A DNA stretch of 64,000 nt, taken from Nitrospirota bacterium. Its GTDB lineage: Bacteria; Nitrospirota; Leptospirillia; Leptospirillales; Leptospirillaceae. The position numbers and the translations under genes were made by a program. The notes below the pieces were generated by a model. The model did not search any database and was not told where the DNA came from. It saw only the letters and a list, made by a program, of their open reading frames with translations. Location: positions 1-64,000 of the forward strand of contig JAJZHW010000001.1 in the NCBI GenBank assembly GCA_021810805.1, in the 5' to 3' direction. This document shows, one piece after another, positions 16,029 through 24,180 of this stretch; position 1 is the stretch's first letter, and every line of letters begins with the position of its first letter.

Positions 16029-16568
16029 ATGACAAAGGAGAGGGGCGCCTCGGCCCCCTCTCCCCCAATTCGTCCCGTCCGCCGGATCGCGGTCATGGGC
16101 ATTGATCCGGGTCTGGCTCGCACCGGATGGGCGGTTGTCTCCGGAGAGACCTTCCAGAGACTTTCCTTCGATGCCGGAGGGACGATCAAGACGGCGCCGG
16201 GAGTTCCACTGCATGAGAGAATCGGGGCGATCGCTCAAGAGCTCGAAGAGGCGATCCAATGCCACAGGGTGTCGGCTTTGGCCGTCGAAGACCATTTCTC
16301 CCGGCGCAACGCTCCGGGGGTTGGTCATCTTTTGGGTCCTGTCATCGGGGCCGTGGCCCTTCTTGCCTTTCGAAACCGTCTCTCCTTTCTTCTGATTCCC
16401 CCTCGGGAGCTCAAACATCGGGTGACCGGAACGGGGGCGGCAGGCAAGGCCGCCCTGATCCATTCCCTCTCTTTTTGGTTTGGTCCGGGTCTTGAGATCG
16501 GGACGACCCACGAAGGGGATGCCCTGGGACTTGCCTTTCTCGGATTCGGGAGACTCGACCGCCCATGA
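16029..16568 (+). CDS. ruvC: Holliday junction resolvase RuvC
   Basis: A 179-residue RNase H-fold endonuclease that cuts Holliday junctions. The acidic centre is visible as D26 (GIDPGLARTGW), E87 (LAVEDHF) and D164 (HEGDALGLA). The fourth position is H161 instead of the Asp of E. coli RuvC. The His form is known from Thermus thermophilus RuvC, so activity is expected. The start at ATG 16029 gives a 20-residue N-terminal extension; a later ATG (16095) is possible. It overlaps ruvA by 4 bp (ATGA), forming degP-ruvC-ruvA-ruvB. Confidence 0.94.
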   Translation: MTKERGASAPSPPIRPVRRIAVMGIDPGLARTGWAVVSGETFQRLSFDAGGTIKTAPGVPLHERIGAIAQELEEAIQCHRVSALAVEDHFSRRNAPGVGHLLGPVIGAVALLAFRNRLSFLLIPPRELKHRVTGTGAAGKAALIHSLSFWFGPGLEIGTTHEGDALGLAFLGFGRLDRP

Positions 16569-17203
16569 TCGCCAGACTTTTTGGAACCGTTGAAGAGACA
16601 GGTCCTGACTGGGCAATTCTCCGGGCCGGCTCCGTGGGGTACCGTGTTCTTCTCTCTCCCCATGCCATGTCTCAGATGTCTCCGCGGGAGCGCGAGATCT
16701 CCCTTCGGACCTTTCTCCTGTGGGGAGAGCACCAGGAGTCTCCGAGCCTCGTTGGATTCCTCGATGCCGCAGAAGAGGATCTTTTTCATGAGATCCGGCG
16801 GATCGGCGGGTTGGGGCCGACCAAGGCCATCCGAATGATTTCGATCCCGCCCCAGAGCTTTTGGGAGGCGATCGCCGCGGGGGATGTGGGACGACTTCGC
16901 AAGCTGAAGGGAGTCGGAGAGACGACCGCCAAGAAGCTTGTCTCGGAGCTTCGTGATCGCGTTCCCTCATCGTTTTCAGCCCCATCTTTTCCCGAATCCC
17001 CCCTCTCCGGAGGGGCTGGATCCTCCGAGGGAGGCTCCTCGCCCCGGGGAGCCGTTGCGGCCGTTCGGGAGGTGCTTGTCTCCCAGTTTGGCCACTCTCC
17101 GTCCGAGGCCGATACCCTGATTCGCCGCGCACTGTCCCGAAACCCGTCTGCCCGCACCGAGGAGGAGCTCTTCCATGAAGTTTACCGACACGGAGTGGAC
17201 TGA
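16565..17203 (+). CDS. ruvA: Holliday junction DNA helicase subunit RuvA
   Basis: A 212-residue protein with the three RuvA domains: an N-terminal OB fold ([11 protein letters not shown]), tandem helix-hairpin-helix motifs ([12 protein letters not shown] and [16 protein letters not shown]) and, after a Ser/Gly/Pro-rich linker, the C-terminal three-helix domain that contacts RuvB (about 160-205). It tetramerises on Holliday junctions. The start overlaps the end of ruvC by 4 bp and its 3' end overlaps ruvB by 29 bp, so translation is coupled. Confidence 0.96.
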   Translation: MIARLFGTVEETGPDWAILRAGSVGYRVLLSPHAMSQMSPREREISLRTFLLWGEHQESPSLVGFLDAAEEDLFHEIRRIGGLGPTKAIRMISIPPQSFWEAIAAGDVGRLRKLKGVGETTAKKLVSELRDRVPSSFSAPSFPESPLSGGAGSSEGGSSPRGAVAAVREVLVSQFGHSPSEADTLIRRALSRNPSARTEEELFHEVYRHGVD

Positions 17204-18215
17204 CCCCGCTCCGGGTCCTCTCGACCTTCCCGATCTCCCCTCTCCCGAGTCCGGCCCCGGAATCCGCCCTCGTTCCTTCGATGAGTATGTCGGCCAGGAG
17301 ACTGTCATCGAGGGGCTCAAAATCAGCATCGAGGCGGCCACCGCCCGGGAGGAGAGTCTCGACCACATCCTGCTCCATGGGCCACCGGGGCTGGGGAAGA
17401 CCACCCTCGCCAGCCTGATTGCCGGGGCGATGGATGTCCCCTTCCTGACGACCTCGGGCCCTGTCCTGGAAAAGGGGGGCGATCTGGTGGGAATTCTCTC
17501 CCGCCTGGCTCCCCGAACCGTTCTCTTTATCGACGAGATTCATCGGCTTCCCCGGCCGGTGGAGGAGATTCTCTATGGGGCGATGGAAGACTTTGCCATC
17601 GATGTGATCTTTGACCGGGGTCCGTCGGCCCGCACCTTCCGCCATCAGCTCCCCCCCTTTACCCTCGTGGGCGCCACCACCCGGGCGGGGCTTCTCTCGG
17701 CCCCCTTGCGGGACAGGTTCGGAATCTTTCAGGATCTCGATTTCTACCGCCCCGACGAACTTGTCAGAATTCTTCTCCGCTCCGCCACCGTGCTGGGATT
17801 TCCCCTGCCGGAAGAGGCGGCCCTCGAGATCGGCTGCCGGTCGCGGGGGACCCCGCGGATAGCCAATCGCCTTCTCCGTCGGGTAAGGGACTATGCCCAG
17901 GTCCGGGCTCGGGGCGTGGTGACCCGGGCTCTGGCCATCGAGGCGCTCCGCATCGAGGGGATCGACGATCTGGGGCTCAATCGGGTGGACAGGAAGGTCC
18001 TGTCCACCATCGGGACGGTCTACGGAGGGGGCCCTGTGGGAGTCGAGGCGCTGGCGGCCACCCTTCAGATCGAAGTCGACACGATCATCGATGTGGTGGA
18101 GCCCTATCTCCTCAAGGAGGGGCTGATTGCCAGAACGCCCTCCGGACGCAGACTCACCGAGTATGGACAGAAAAGGCTCTCGCAATCGGAGTTTGCCGGG
18201 GAAGGGTGGTCCTGA
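17175..18215 (+). CDS. ruvB: Holliday junction branch-migration ATPase RuvB
   Basis: A 346-residue AAA+ motor with Walker [10 protein letters not shown] (K75), Walker B LFIDEIH (D120, E121), sensor/arginine-finger segment [18 protein letters not shown] and the C-terminal winged helix (about 265-340, ending [16 protein letters not shown]). It drives branch migration with RuvA. The ATG lies inside the end of ruvA. The stop codon is embedded in a tandem palindromic repeat (18211-18236) that separates it from the convergent gene. Confidence 0.97.
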   Translation: MKFTDTEWTDPAPGPLDLPDLPSPESGPGIRPRSFDEYVGQETVIEGLKISIEAATAREESLDHILLHGPPGLGKTTLASLIAGAMDVPFLTTSGPVLEKGGDLVGILSRLAPRTVLFIDEIHRLPRPVEEILYGAMEDFAIDVIFDRGPSARTFRHQLPPFTLVGATTRAGLLSAPLRDRFGIFQDLDFYRPDELVRILLRSATVLGFPLPEEAALEIGCRSRGTPRIANRLLRRVRDYAQVRARGVVTRALAIEALRIEGIDDLGLNRVDRKVLSTIGTVYGGGPVGVEALAATLQIEVDTIIDVVEPYLLKEGLIARTPSGRRLTEYGQKRLSQSEFAGEGWS

Positions 18216-18236
18216 GCCTCAGGCCTGAGCCTCAGG
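18211..18236. repeat. Tandem 13-bp palindromic repeat at the ruvB stop codon
   Basis: CCTGAGCCTCAGG occurs twice head to tail (18211-18223, 18224-18236). Each copy is an inverted repeat (CCTGA-GCC-TCAGG), and the first contains the ruvB TGA. Together they can form a long hairpin between convergent genes, perhaps a terminator without a T-tract. Confidence 0.5.
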
Positions 18237-18271
18237 GTGGATCCTTGGGCGCAATCGGGAGGGGGGAGATC

Positions 18272-18988
18272 TCAGGGCTTTGCGGGAATTCCGTAGTTGT
18301 AGGTCACCCCCACCATCACCGGAAGGGTCCACATTGACCCGGAGGAGACATTGGTGCCGGTGGCCACGTTCTGGGAGGAGACGGGTCCCTGAATGAGGGT
18401 GGGGAGCACCTCGGCATAGACGGAAAACATGGGAGAGAGGGGGTAGAGCGCTCCCACGCCGGCATCAACCGTCAGGGAGACGGAGCCGGCATTGCCCGAG
18501 TTGGCCGAGAGGGTGTTGAAGGAAGGTCCAATATCGGCCGCCAGATAGGGGACGATTCCGCCGGTGGCATATCGGGGGTCGACAAGGGGAACCGTCGCGC
18601 CGGCCGTCAGCGGAAGGGCCGACAGCCCATGAAACCCCATGCTCGGGGCAAAGGCCATATACCCCACGGAGAATCGGAGCCCCAGATGGGGAGCCACCTG
18701 GGAGCTCCATCGAAGATGGAAGTCGAGTCCCGTGTTTTCCAGGTCTCCCAGACTCTGCGAGGGAAGGGGGCTGCCGTCGATGGTTCCGCTGATGGGACCG
18801 GAGAGAATGGGGGCCACGCCCCCGTCGAAGGACAGGCTCTGCCAGGAGAATGGTCCATCTTGTGCGGCCCGGGCGGGAGAGGCCCCGAAAAGAAGGATCA
18901 GGAGGGCCAGGCAAAGGCCCATCTGACCCGCTGCGAGGCCCTTGCCGGTGGCCTTCTGAGGTGTGTGGGAGGAATTCATGGGGGACAT
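18272..18988 (-). CDS. Exported outer-membrane barrel-like protein, unknown function
   Basis: A 238-residue protein with a signal peptide (GLCLALLILLFGASPARA). The mature region has repeated beta-strand-like segments (GLRFSVGYMAF, VPYLAADIGPSF, VSLTVDAGVGALYPL, FSVYAEVLPTL), typical of small outer-membrane barrels. No family was recognised. The start is taken as ATG 18988, with ATG 18979 an alternative. Only 20 bp separate it from the divergent protease start at 19009, so each promoter probably overlaps the other gene, or one start lies further in. Confidence 0.65.
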   Translation of the reverse strand: MSPMNSSHTPQKATGKGLAAGQMGLCLALLILLFGASPARAAQDGPFSWQSLSFDGGVAPILSGPISGTIDGSPLPSQSLGDLENTGLDFHLRWSSQVAPHLGLRFSVGYMAFAPSMGFHGLSALPLTAGATVPLVDPRYATGGIVPYLAADIGPSFNTLSANSGNAGSVSLTVDAGVGALYPLSPMFSVYAEVLPTLIQGPVSSQNVATGTNVSSGSMWTLPVMVGVTYNYGIPAKP

Positions 18989-19008
18989 TTTCCGCGCCCC
19001 GACGAAGA

Positions 19009-19881
19009 ATGTCAAACGCCATCGTCCGGGGATCCTTCCGACGGCGTGTTGAGGAGAAGATCGTGCAGATTGGAAATCTTCTGTGGCTGTTCTTTATCGT
19101 CCTGATGCTCCAGCCCGTGATTTCGCGGAGGATGCTCGAATATGCCCGGGCCCAGGCTCTTCGGAACCTCGAGCGCTCTCGGGGAAGTCGCGCCATTGCC
19201 CTGGTTCACCGACAGGAGACCATGAACCTCCTGGGTTTTCCCATCCTCCGATACATCAATGTGGAGGATTCGGAGGAGATCCTTCGGGCCATCAAGCTGA
19301 CCGATCCCCAGACCCCCATTGACCTGATCGTCCACTCCCCCGGAGGGCTGGTTCTTGCGGCCATGCAGATTGCCCACGCCCTGGCAAACCGGAAGGCGCC
19401 GGTGACGGTTTTTGTTCCCCACTTTGCCATGAGCGGAGGAACATTGATTGCCCTGTCGGCCTCCCATATCGTGATGGACGAAAACGCCGTTCTCGGCCCC
19501 GTCGATCCTCAGATCGGAGAGTATCCCGCGGCCTCGATCCTCCGGGTTCTCGAACGGAAAAGCCACGACGAGATCGACGATCGGACCCTGATCCTGGCCG
19601 ATGTGGCCGAAAAGGCCATCCGCCAGCTGGCGCTGGGCGTTACGGCCCTTCTCTCCAAGCGTCTGCCGGGAGAAAAGGCCCAAAGGCTGGCGGAGCTTCT
19701 CGCCACGGGTCACTTTACCCATGATTACCCCCTGACGGTGGAGGAGCTCCGTCGCCTCGACATTCCGGTCTCCACGGAGATGCCCGAAGAGGTGACTCTC
19801 TTCATGCGGCTCTTCCCCCAGCCCAAGCAGCTGACGCCCTCCGTCAGCTATTTGCCCACTCTGCCGGGACGACGGGCGTGA
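19009..19881 (+). CDS. Membrane-anchored ClpP-class serine protease (SDH family)
   Basis: A 290-residue protein of the SDH-type (serine dehydrogenase proteinase, SppA/ClpP-fold) family. It has one N-terminal membrane helix (NLLWLFFIVLMLQPVI), the substrate-strand motif IDLIVHSPGGLVLAAMQIA, the nucleophile segment FAMSGGTLIALSA and DENAVLGPVDPQIGEYP. The usual catalytic Ser is in MSGGT. Members are thought to degrade membrane or signal-peptide remnants; the physiological substrate is unknown. ATG 19009 is weakly supported by a ribosome site, and starts within the next 60 codons would remove the anchor. Confidence 0.85.
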   Translation: MSNAIVRGSFRRRVEEKIVQIGNLLWLFFIVLMLQPVISRRMLEYARAQALRNLERSRGSRAIALVHRQETMNLLGFPILRYINVEDSEEILRAIKLTDPQTPIDLIVHSPGGLVLAAMQIAHALANRKAPVTVFVPHFAMSGGTLIALSASHIVMDENAVLGPVDPQIGEYPAASILRVLERKSHDEIDDRTLILADVAEKAIRQLALGVTALLSKRLPGEKAQRLAELLATGHFTHDYPLTVEELRRLDIPVSTEMPEEVTLFMRLFPQPKQLTPSVSYLPTLPGRRA

Positions 19882-19981
19882 GGCCCTTTCTCTCCTGACC
19901 CTGTCGTTTTTTCCGGCCTTGGGCTGGTAGAATGAACGGGAGAGATTTTGTAGATCCTCCCCTTTTAGAAAGGATTTTTCG

Positions 19982-20293
19982 ATGGTTGTTGTGGCCAACA
20001 GAATTCGGGTGGCTCCCGGATATGAAAAGGACTTTGAAGAGCGATTTAGAAACCGCAAGGGAAAGATCGACGGCTTCCCGGGCTTCATCCGGAACCTCAT
20101 CCTTCGCCCGGTGGACTCCGAGTATTACTCCGTCATGACCTTCTGGGAGTCGGTCGAGGCCTTTGAGGCCTGGACCCGATCGGACTCCTTTAAGGAGGCT
20201 CACAGCGGGGAGCGTCCTCCCCGGGAGATGTTCTCCGGCCCCAATGTTCTGGAGATTCATGAGGTGATCATGGATACGGCAGGTCATGTCTAA
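19982..20293 (+). CDS. Antibiotic biosynthesis monooxygenase (ABM)-domain protein, HmoA/IsdG-like
   Basis: A 103-residue ferredoxin-like ABM domain: MVVVANRIRVAPGYE strand, FRNRKGKIDGFPGFIRN helix and strand, and YYSVMTFWESVEAFEAW, a wording typical of heme-degrading monooxygenase-like small proteins. Such proteins act as dimers. Heme degradation is possible, but the key ligand cannot be fixed by eye. AAAGGA lies 10 bp before ATG 19982. Its last 8 bases overlap the PP-loop gene, so the two are translationally coupled. Confidence 0.8.
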   Translation: MVVVANRIRVAPGYEKDFEERFRNRKGKIDGFPGFIRNLILRPVDSEYYSVMTFWESVEAFEAWTRSDSFKEAHSGERPPREMFSGPNVLEIHEVIMDTAGHV

Positions 20294-21320
20294 AGGCGTC
20301 CTTCTGCTCTCGGGAGGCCTCGACTCTTCCCTGTCGGGGCTCCTGCTCAAACGGATGGGGGTCGACCTTGTGGCCCTCCACCTCGAAAGTCCCTTCGGAT
20401 GCGACTCCATGGCGGAGACGATGGCCCGGGAAATTGGGGTTCCCCTCGTTGTCCGCCCGAAGGGCGAGACCTTCCTCGAGATGCTGGCCCACCCCCGCTA
20501 CGGTTACGGCAGTGCCATGAATCCCTGTGTGGACTGCCGGATCCACATGTTTCGCCTGGGACGCGCCTTCATGGATGAAGTCGGGGCCTCTTTTCTCGTG
20601 ACGGGAGAAGTTCTGGGGCAGCGTCCCATGTCCCAGAAAAAACGGGCGATCGTCTCCATCGATGCCGATTCCGGGATGGAGGGGCTCGTGTTGAGACCGC
20701 TTTCCGCGCGCCTTCTTCCCGAGACTCTCCCGGAAAAGGACGGGACGGTCGACCGGAAAAAGTTGTTCGGGTGGGCGGGCCGCTCCCGGAAGCCTCAGCT
20801 GGAGTTGGCGCGGCGTCTGGGGCTTTCCGTGGTCCCCTCGCCCGCCGGGGGATGCCTGCTCACCGATTCCCACTTCAACGATCGCATCGAAGACTTCGTG
20901 AAGATCGACTGGTCCTCCGGAGAGGGGGGAGGGGGCCGACGCGAAGCCATGGCGGGAATTCTTCGTTATGGCCGGCATTTTCGCTTTGAAGAAGGCGAGT
21001 GGGTCGTGGTGGGAAGATCCCTCGAGGACAACCAAAACCTCGAGCGTCACATTCGGGGGGCCGGGGTGGCCTTTCGCCCCCAAGGCTTCGATGGTCCCCT
21101 CGTCTGTCTTCTCTCCGATCCTCCGGTCCCCGTCTCCCGGATGGAGGCGCTTGCCGCGGGAGCCCTCCATGCCTTTGGCGGGGGAAAGGTGCCGGACGGA
21201 CCCCTTCCGGTGACCCTTTTGACGTCGGAGGGGGAGCGCTCCCACACCCTTCCCCGGCTCTCCCCCGATCTCCATCACCTTCGGGACAAGACGGTGTGGA
21301 TGGCCCGGTGGAGAAAGTGA
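20286..21320 (+). CDS. PP-loop ATPase, predicted tRNA thiolation-type enzyme
   Basis: A 344-residue protein with an N-terminal PP-loop (LLSGGLDSS, residues 8-15), which adenylates tRNA or another substrate before sulfur transfer. A conserved Cys pair at C81/C84 (NPCVDCRIH) and C190 (PAGGCLLTD) resemble the MnmA/ThiI-related group of short bacterial homologues, some carrying a C-terminal NFACT-like domain, which may correspond to residues 215-340. The exact modification is unknown. It overlaps the ABM gene by 8 bp and shares one base with the radical SAM gene, forming a tightly coupled set. Confidence 0.75.
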   Translation: MSKGVLLLSGGLDSSLSGLLLKRMGVDLVALHLESPFGCDSMAETMAREIGVPLVVRPKGETFLEMLAHPRYGYGSAMNPCVDCRIHMFRLGRAFMDEVGASFLVTGEVLGQRPMSQKKRAIVSIDADSGMEGLVLRPLSARLLPETLPEKDGTVDRKKLFGWAGRSRKPQLELARRLGLSVVPSPAGGCLLTDSHFNDRIEDFVKIDWSSGEGGGGRREAMAGILRYGRHFRFEEGEWVVVGRSLEDNQNLERHIRGAGVAFRPQGFDGPLVCLLSDPPVPVSRMEALAAGALHAFGGGKVPDGPLPVTLLTSEGERSHTLPRLSPDLHHLRDKTVWMARWRK

Positions 21321-22228
21321 TGGCCACCGTCCGGGAGCTTGTCGCCGACCACAGTCGACAGTATGTCCTTCGGGGTCGTCCCTTCGTCTCGGTCTACCCG
21401 GTTTTTTCCCGGCGCGCCGGAGGAATCTCGGTGGGCGTCAACCTGAACCTCGATCGAGGATGCAATTTCGATTGTATTTACTGCCAGGTGGACAGGACGG
21501 GTCCCCTCTCCCCCCAGATGCCGTCCTTCAGGGACCTTCCCGGAGTGGTCGAAGAGGAGCTCTCCCTTCTGTTTGAGTCGATCGCCTCCGGAGAGTTTTT
21601 TTCCTCGCCTCCCTTCGAAGATCTGCCTGTGAACCTGAGGAAGGTGAAGGATATCGCCTTTTCCGGCGACGGCGAGCCGACCCTCTCTCCGGTCTTTGGC
21701 GAGGTGGCACTCCTGGCCCGAAACTTTCTCTCCCGGCATTTTCCTTCCGGAGACTCCCCCCTTCTCCGACTGATCACCAACGGGACCGGTCTTTTCGGAC
21801 GGGAGCTCCGGACAAGGACGGAGGAGATCTTTCTTGTGCCGGGAGCGGGGGAGGTCTGGCTCAAGCTTGATGCGGCCACCCCGGCGGCCTTCGACCGGAT
21901 CGATCGCTCCCGGATCCCGTTTCTCCGGATGATGGAAGGGCTCGAAGAGATCGTGATGAGCCTGCCCGTGACCCTTCAGACCATGGTGCTCGACTTTGGG
22001 GCTCCCGGGACTCCGGGGTCCTTTGCCGCCGACCGGTCCTTCTGGGAGCCCCTTCTTGACCGAGTCGAGCGCTGGAGCCTTCAAGGTGCAAAGATTCGCG
22101 CCTGGCATCTCTATGGGGTGGCGAGAACTCCGGCTCTTGCAGAGGTGAGACGGGTCGATCCTTTACGCCTGCAGGCCTATGCCGGAGAGGCCAGGGTGCG
22201 CCTCCCCTTTCCCGTCGAGGTTTTTTGA
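21320..22228 (+). CDS. Radical SAM protein
   Basis: A 302-residue radical SAM enzyme with the iron-sulfur motif CNFDCIYC (C48, C52, C55), then a Gly-rich SAM-binding segment (IAFSGDGEPTLSP) and a strand LRLITNGTG. SGDGEPTL resembles a small family of uncharacterised radical SAM proteins (COG0731-like, related to wybutosine enzymes). The start at ATG 21320 overlaps the preceding stop by one base, and the stop overlaps the next start by one base. The PP-loop neighbour suggests a shared role in RNA modification; this is inference. Confidence 0.85.
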   Translation: MATVRELVADHSRQYVLRGRPFVSVYPVFSRRAGGISVGVNLNLDRGCNFDCIYCQVDRTGPLSPQMPSFRDLPGVVEEELSLLFESIASGEFFSSPPFEDLPVNLRKVKDIAFSGDGEPTLSPVFGEVALLARNFLSRHFPSGDSPLLRLITNGTGLFGRELRTRTEEIFLVPGAGEVWLKLDAATPAAFDRIDRSRIPFLRMMEGLEEIVMSLPVTLQTMVLDFGAPGTPGSFAADRSFWEPLLDRVERWSLQGAKIRAWHLYGVARTPALAEVRRVDPLRLQAYAGEARVRLPFPVEVF

Positions 22229-23175
22229 TGGCCTCGGTCCTCCCCGAATTTTTTGCCGGGTATGCCGGCCTCTCCCATGACAGCGGCCCCGGCCACCCCG
22301 AATCGCCGGGACGCCTTTCGGCGGTCTTCGATGTCGGGGAGCGGCTGGTGGCGGAGGGGAGGGCGTGCTTTGCCAGTGCGAAGGCGGAAGAGGACCTTGC
22401 CCTGGCACGGACCGTCCACGAGGGAGGCTATGTCGATTTTCTCGAAGGACTCTCTCCGGGCACGCCCTCCCGGGCGATCGACGGGGACACGCGCGTGGGA
22501 GGCGCCACCGTGGCGGCATTAAAAGAGACCCTGGGAATGGTCAGGGCGCTGGCGGCGACTCCCCACGGAGCCAATCGGCAGACATTTCTGGCGATGAGGC
22601 CCCCCGGCCACCATGCCCATTCGGGGGGCGGGATGGGTTTCTGCGCCGTGAACCCCCTGGCCATCCTGTGTGCCCTCCGCAGGGAGAGTGATCCCTCTGA
22701 ACGCCTGGCTGTTCTCGACTTCGATGTGCACCACGGCAACGGGACCGAGGAGATTCTTCGGGGTCTCCCCGGACGGGAGAGGCTTCTGTTTGTGAGTACC
22801 CATCGCTATCCGTTCTACCCCGGTACCGGGTCGGGCCAGGAAAACTGGGAGGGAGGATCGGGAGAGGGAATTCTGGATTTGCCCCTTCCTGCGGGAACGG
22901 ACGATGAGGCCTATGGACAGATTCTGGAGGAGATTGTCTTTCCGAGATTTTCGCATTTTTCCCCCCAGACGATACTTGTCAGTGCCGGCTTCGATGCCCA
23001 CCGGGACGACCCCTTGGGAGACATGGCCCTGACCGAAGAGAGCTATCAGCGCCTTGGCGCCTGGCTCAAGGGGTCGTCGGCCGGCCTGTGTGCCGCCTTC
23101 CTGGAGGGCGGGTACGATCTTGGAGCCCTTCGCCGGTCGACAATGGCCTTTCTCTCGGCATGGTTCGGGAAGTGA
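22228..23175 (+). CDS. Histone deacetylase-fold amidohydrolase (AcuC/acetylpolyamine amidohydrolase-like)
   Basis: A 315-residue zinc deacetylase. Family hallmarks are present: SHDSGPGHPESPGRL at the N-terminus, the His pair and Gly loop PPGHHAHSGGGMGFC, the zinc site DFDVHHGNGTEE, the second Asp region SAGFDAHRDDPLG and the final EGGYDL. Substrates in bacteria include acetyl-CoA synthetase Lys residues and acetylpolyamines; the sequence does not say which. ATG 22228 overlaps the radical SAM stop. A 122-bp gap follows before the next gene. Confidence 0.92.
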   Translation: MASVLPEFFAGYAGLSHDSGPGHPESPGRLSAVFDVGERLVAEGRACFASAKAEEDLALARTVHEGGYVDFLEGLSPGTPSRAIDGDTRVGGATVAALKETLGMVRALAATPHGANRQTFLAMRPPGHHAHSGGGMGFCAVNPLAILCALRRESDPSERLAVLDFDVHHGNGTEEILRGLPGRERLLFVSTHRYPFYPGTGSGQENWEGGSGEGILDLPLPAGTDDEAYGQILEEIVFPRFSHFSPQTILVSAGFDAHRDDPLGDMALTEESYQRLGAWLKGSSAGLCAAFLEGGYDLGALRRSTMAFLSAWFGK

Positions 23176-23245
23176 ACGGAGAGGACTGTGGCGGGGGAAG
23201 CCGGTGTGCACAAGTCTGACGGAACGGAGTAGAATAGGGGGCAGA

Positions 23246-23262
23246 CCCGGGGAAATCCCGGG
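23246..23262 (+). other. GC-rich inverted repeat in the 5' region of the 23298 gene
   Basis: CCCGGG-GAAAT-CCCGGG (23246-23262) is a perfect 6-bp inverted repeat with a 5-nt loop. It lies 36 bp before GTG 23298 and could be a mild attenuator after the deacetylase gene. A TAGAAT -10-like box (23230-23235) sits just upstream. Confidence 0.3.
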
Positions 23263-23297
23263 GGGAGCCCCACGGAAAATCGCATGACCTCAAAGGG

Positions 23298-23741
23298 GTG
23301 TCTTTGGAGAATTTAGTTTCGGACCTCACAGAGGGGACCCGGCAGCTCGTTCGAACGGTCCCGGTGGTGACGGTCAAAATGGAGGACGGTCGCGACGAGT
23401 GGTGCTTTGCTCCCCAAGAGGAGCATCATCTGGAGATGTCACGTCTTGAAACCCTCTTTGACCGGTGGGAGAAGGAGTTTCTTCCGGCCATGGCGGAGCG
23501 TCATCCCGGTCGGGAAGGGGAGATCCGGGAACTCTTGCGGATTGTCAGGTCAAAGATTCTTTTGAATAGGTCCAATAGACATTTTCTGGGATATGTTCCT
23601 CGAGGCGGGACGGTTGAAGATGGCCGGGCCTTCTATCTGACGACATTTGAGAGGACGTTTGTTCACTTGACCGGTCTTTTGTCCCAATCGACGAAGCCCG
23701 GCCTGTCCGGAGACCCCTCCGGACGCACCAAAGGATCTTGA
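23298..23741 (+). CDS. Conserved-looking cytoplasmic protein of unknown function
   Basis: A 147-residue soluble protein without signal peptide or membrane segment. It is helical and charged (MSRLETLFDRWEKEFLPAM; GEIRELLRIVRSKILLN), with a single Cys. I recognise no domain. It starts at GTG 23298 behind AAAGGGG. It ends one base before the zinc-ribbon-like gene at 23743, which in turn overlaps fbp, so the three are probably co-transcribed. Confidence 0.6.
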   Translation: MSLENLVSDLTEGTRQLVRTVPVVTVKMEDGRDEWCFAPQEEHHLEMSRLETLFDRWEKEFLPAMAERHPGREGEIRELLRIVRSKILLNRSNRHFLGYVPRGGTVEDGRAFYLTTFERTFVHLTGLLSQSTKPGLSGDPSGRTKGS

Positions 23742-23742
23742 G

Positions 23743-24180
23743 ATGGAACCCTCACACGAAAGCGGCCACTGTGATTCTTGTGGGAGAAGCAATGTCGTTC
23801 TCTACAAGGTCTCTCTTGGCCACGACTTCTTTGAACGCCCCTACGACAGGCTCACGGCTCCGGGAGACCTCTTCCCTCGCTGGTACTGCGAAGAGTGCTC
23901 CCGGGAGAAGGACTTCCAGCGAGATGTGCGAGCCATCAGGGAAGAATTTGTCAAACTTCGTTGCGGGCAGCGATCCCTGCTCGATCCTCCTTCGGTCTTC
24001 TCCCGGGCCCGGCGACGGATTGCCGAAATCGACCAGAGCGTCAAGAGGGGGCGGAGCCCGCATGTCATTCTCGCACCGCGAGAGGTTGCGCATCTTCTGA
24101 TGGAGATGGATTCCTGGGCGGAAGCGCACGACTCTGGGGAGAATGGGGTCAAAAGCGAAACGGTCGGCAAGGGGGGGTGA
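23743..24180 (+). CDS. Small protein with N-terminal zinc-ribbon-like cysteine pairs, unknown function
   Basis: A 145-residue protein with C10-x2-C13 (HCDSCG) and C49-x2-C52 (YCEECS), a likely structural zinc site across about 40 residues. The rest is a charged helical region with one further Cys (LRCGQRS). No enzyme motif is seen. The ATG at 23743 follows the preceding stop by one base, and its TGA overlaps the fbp ATG (24178-24182). A regulatory or RNA-binding role is possible but unsupported. Confidence 0.6.
   Translation: MEPSHESGHCDSCGRSNVVLYKVSLGHDFFERPYDRLTAPGDLFPRWYCEECSREKDFQRDVRAIREEFVKLRCGQRSLLDPPSVFSRARRRIAEIDQSVKRGRSPHVILAPREVAHLLMEMDSWAEAHDSGENGVKSETVGKGG

Noticed and set aside
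15882-18185. A 767-codon open frame on the minus strand across ruvC-ruvA-ruvB
   Set aside because: It is antisense to four well-supported genes, is rich in Arg/Gly/Pro/Ser and has no domain. Long antisense frames are expected in GC-rich DNA.
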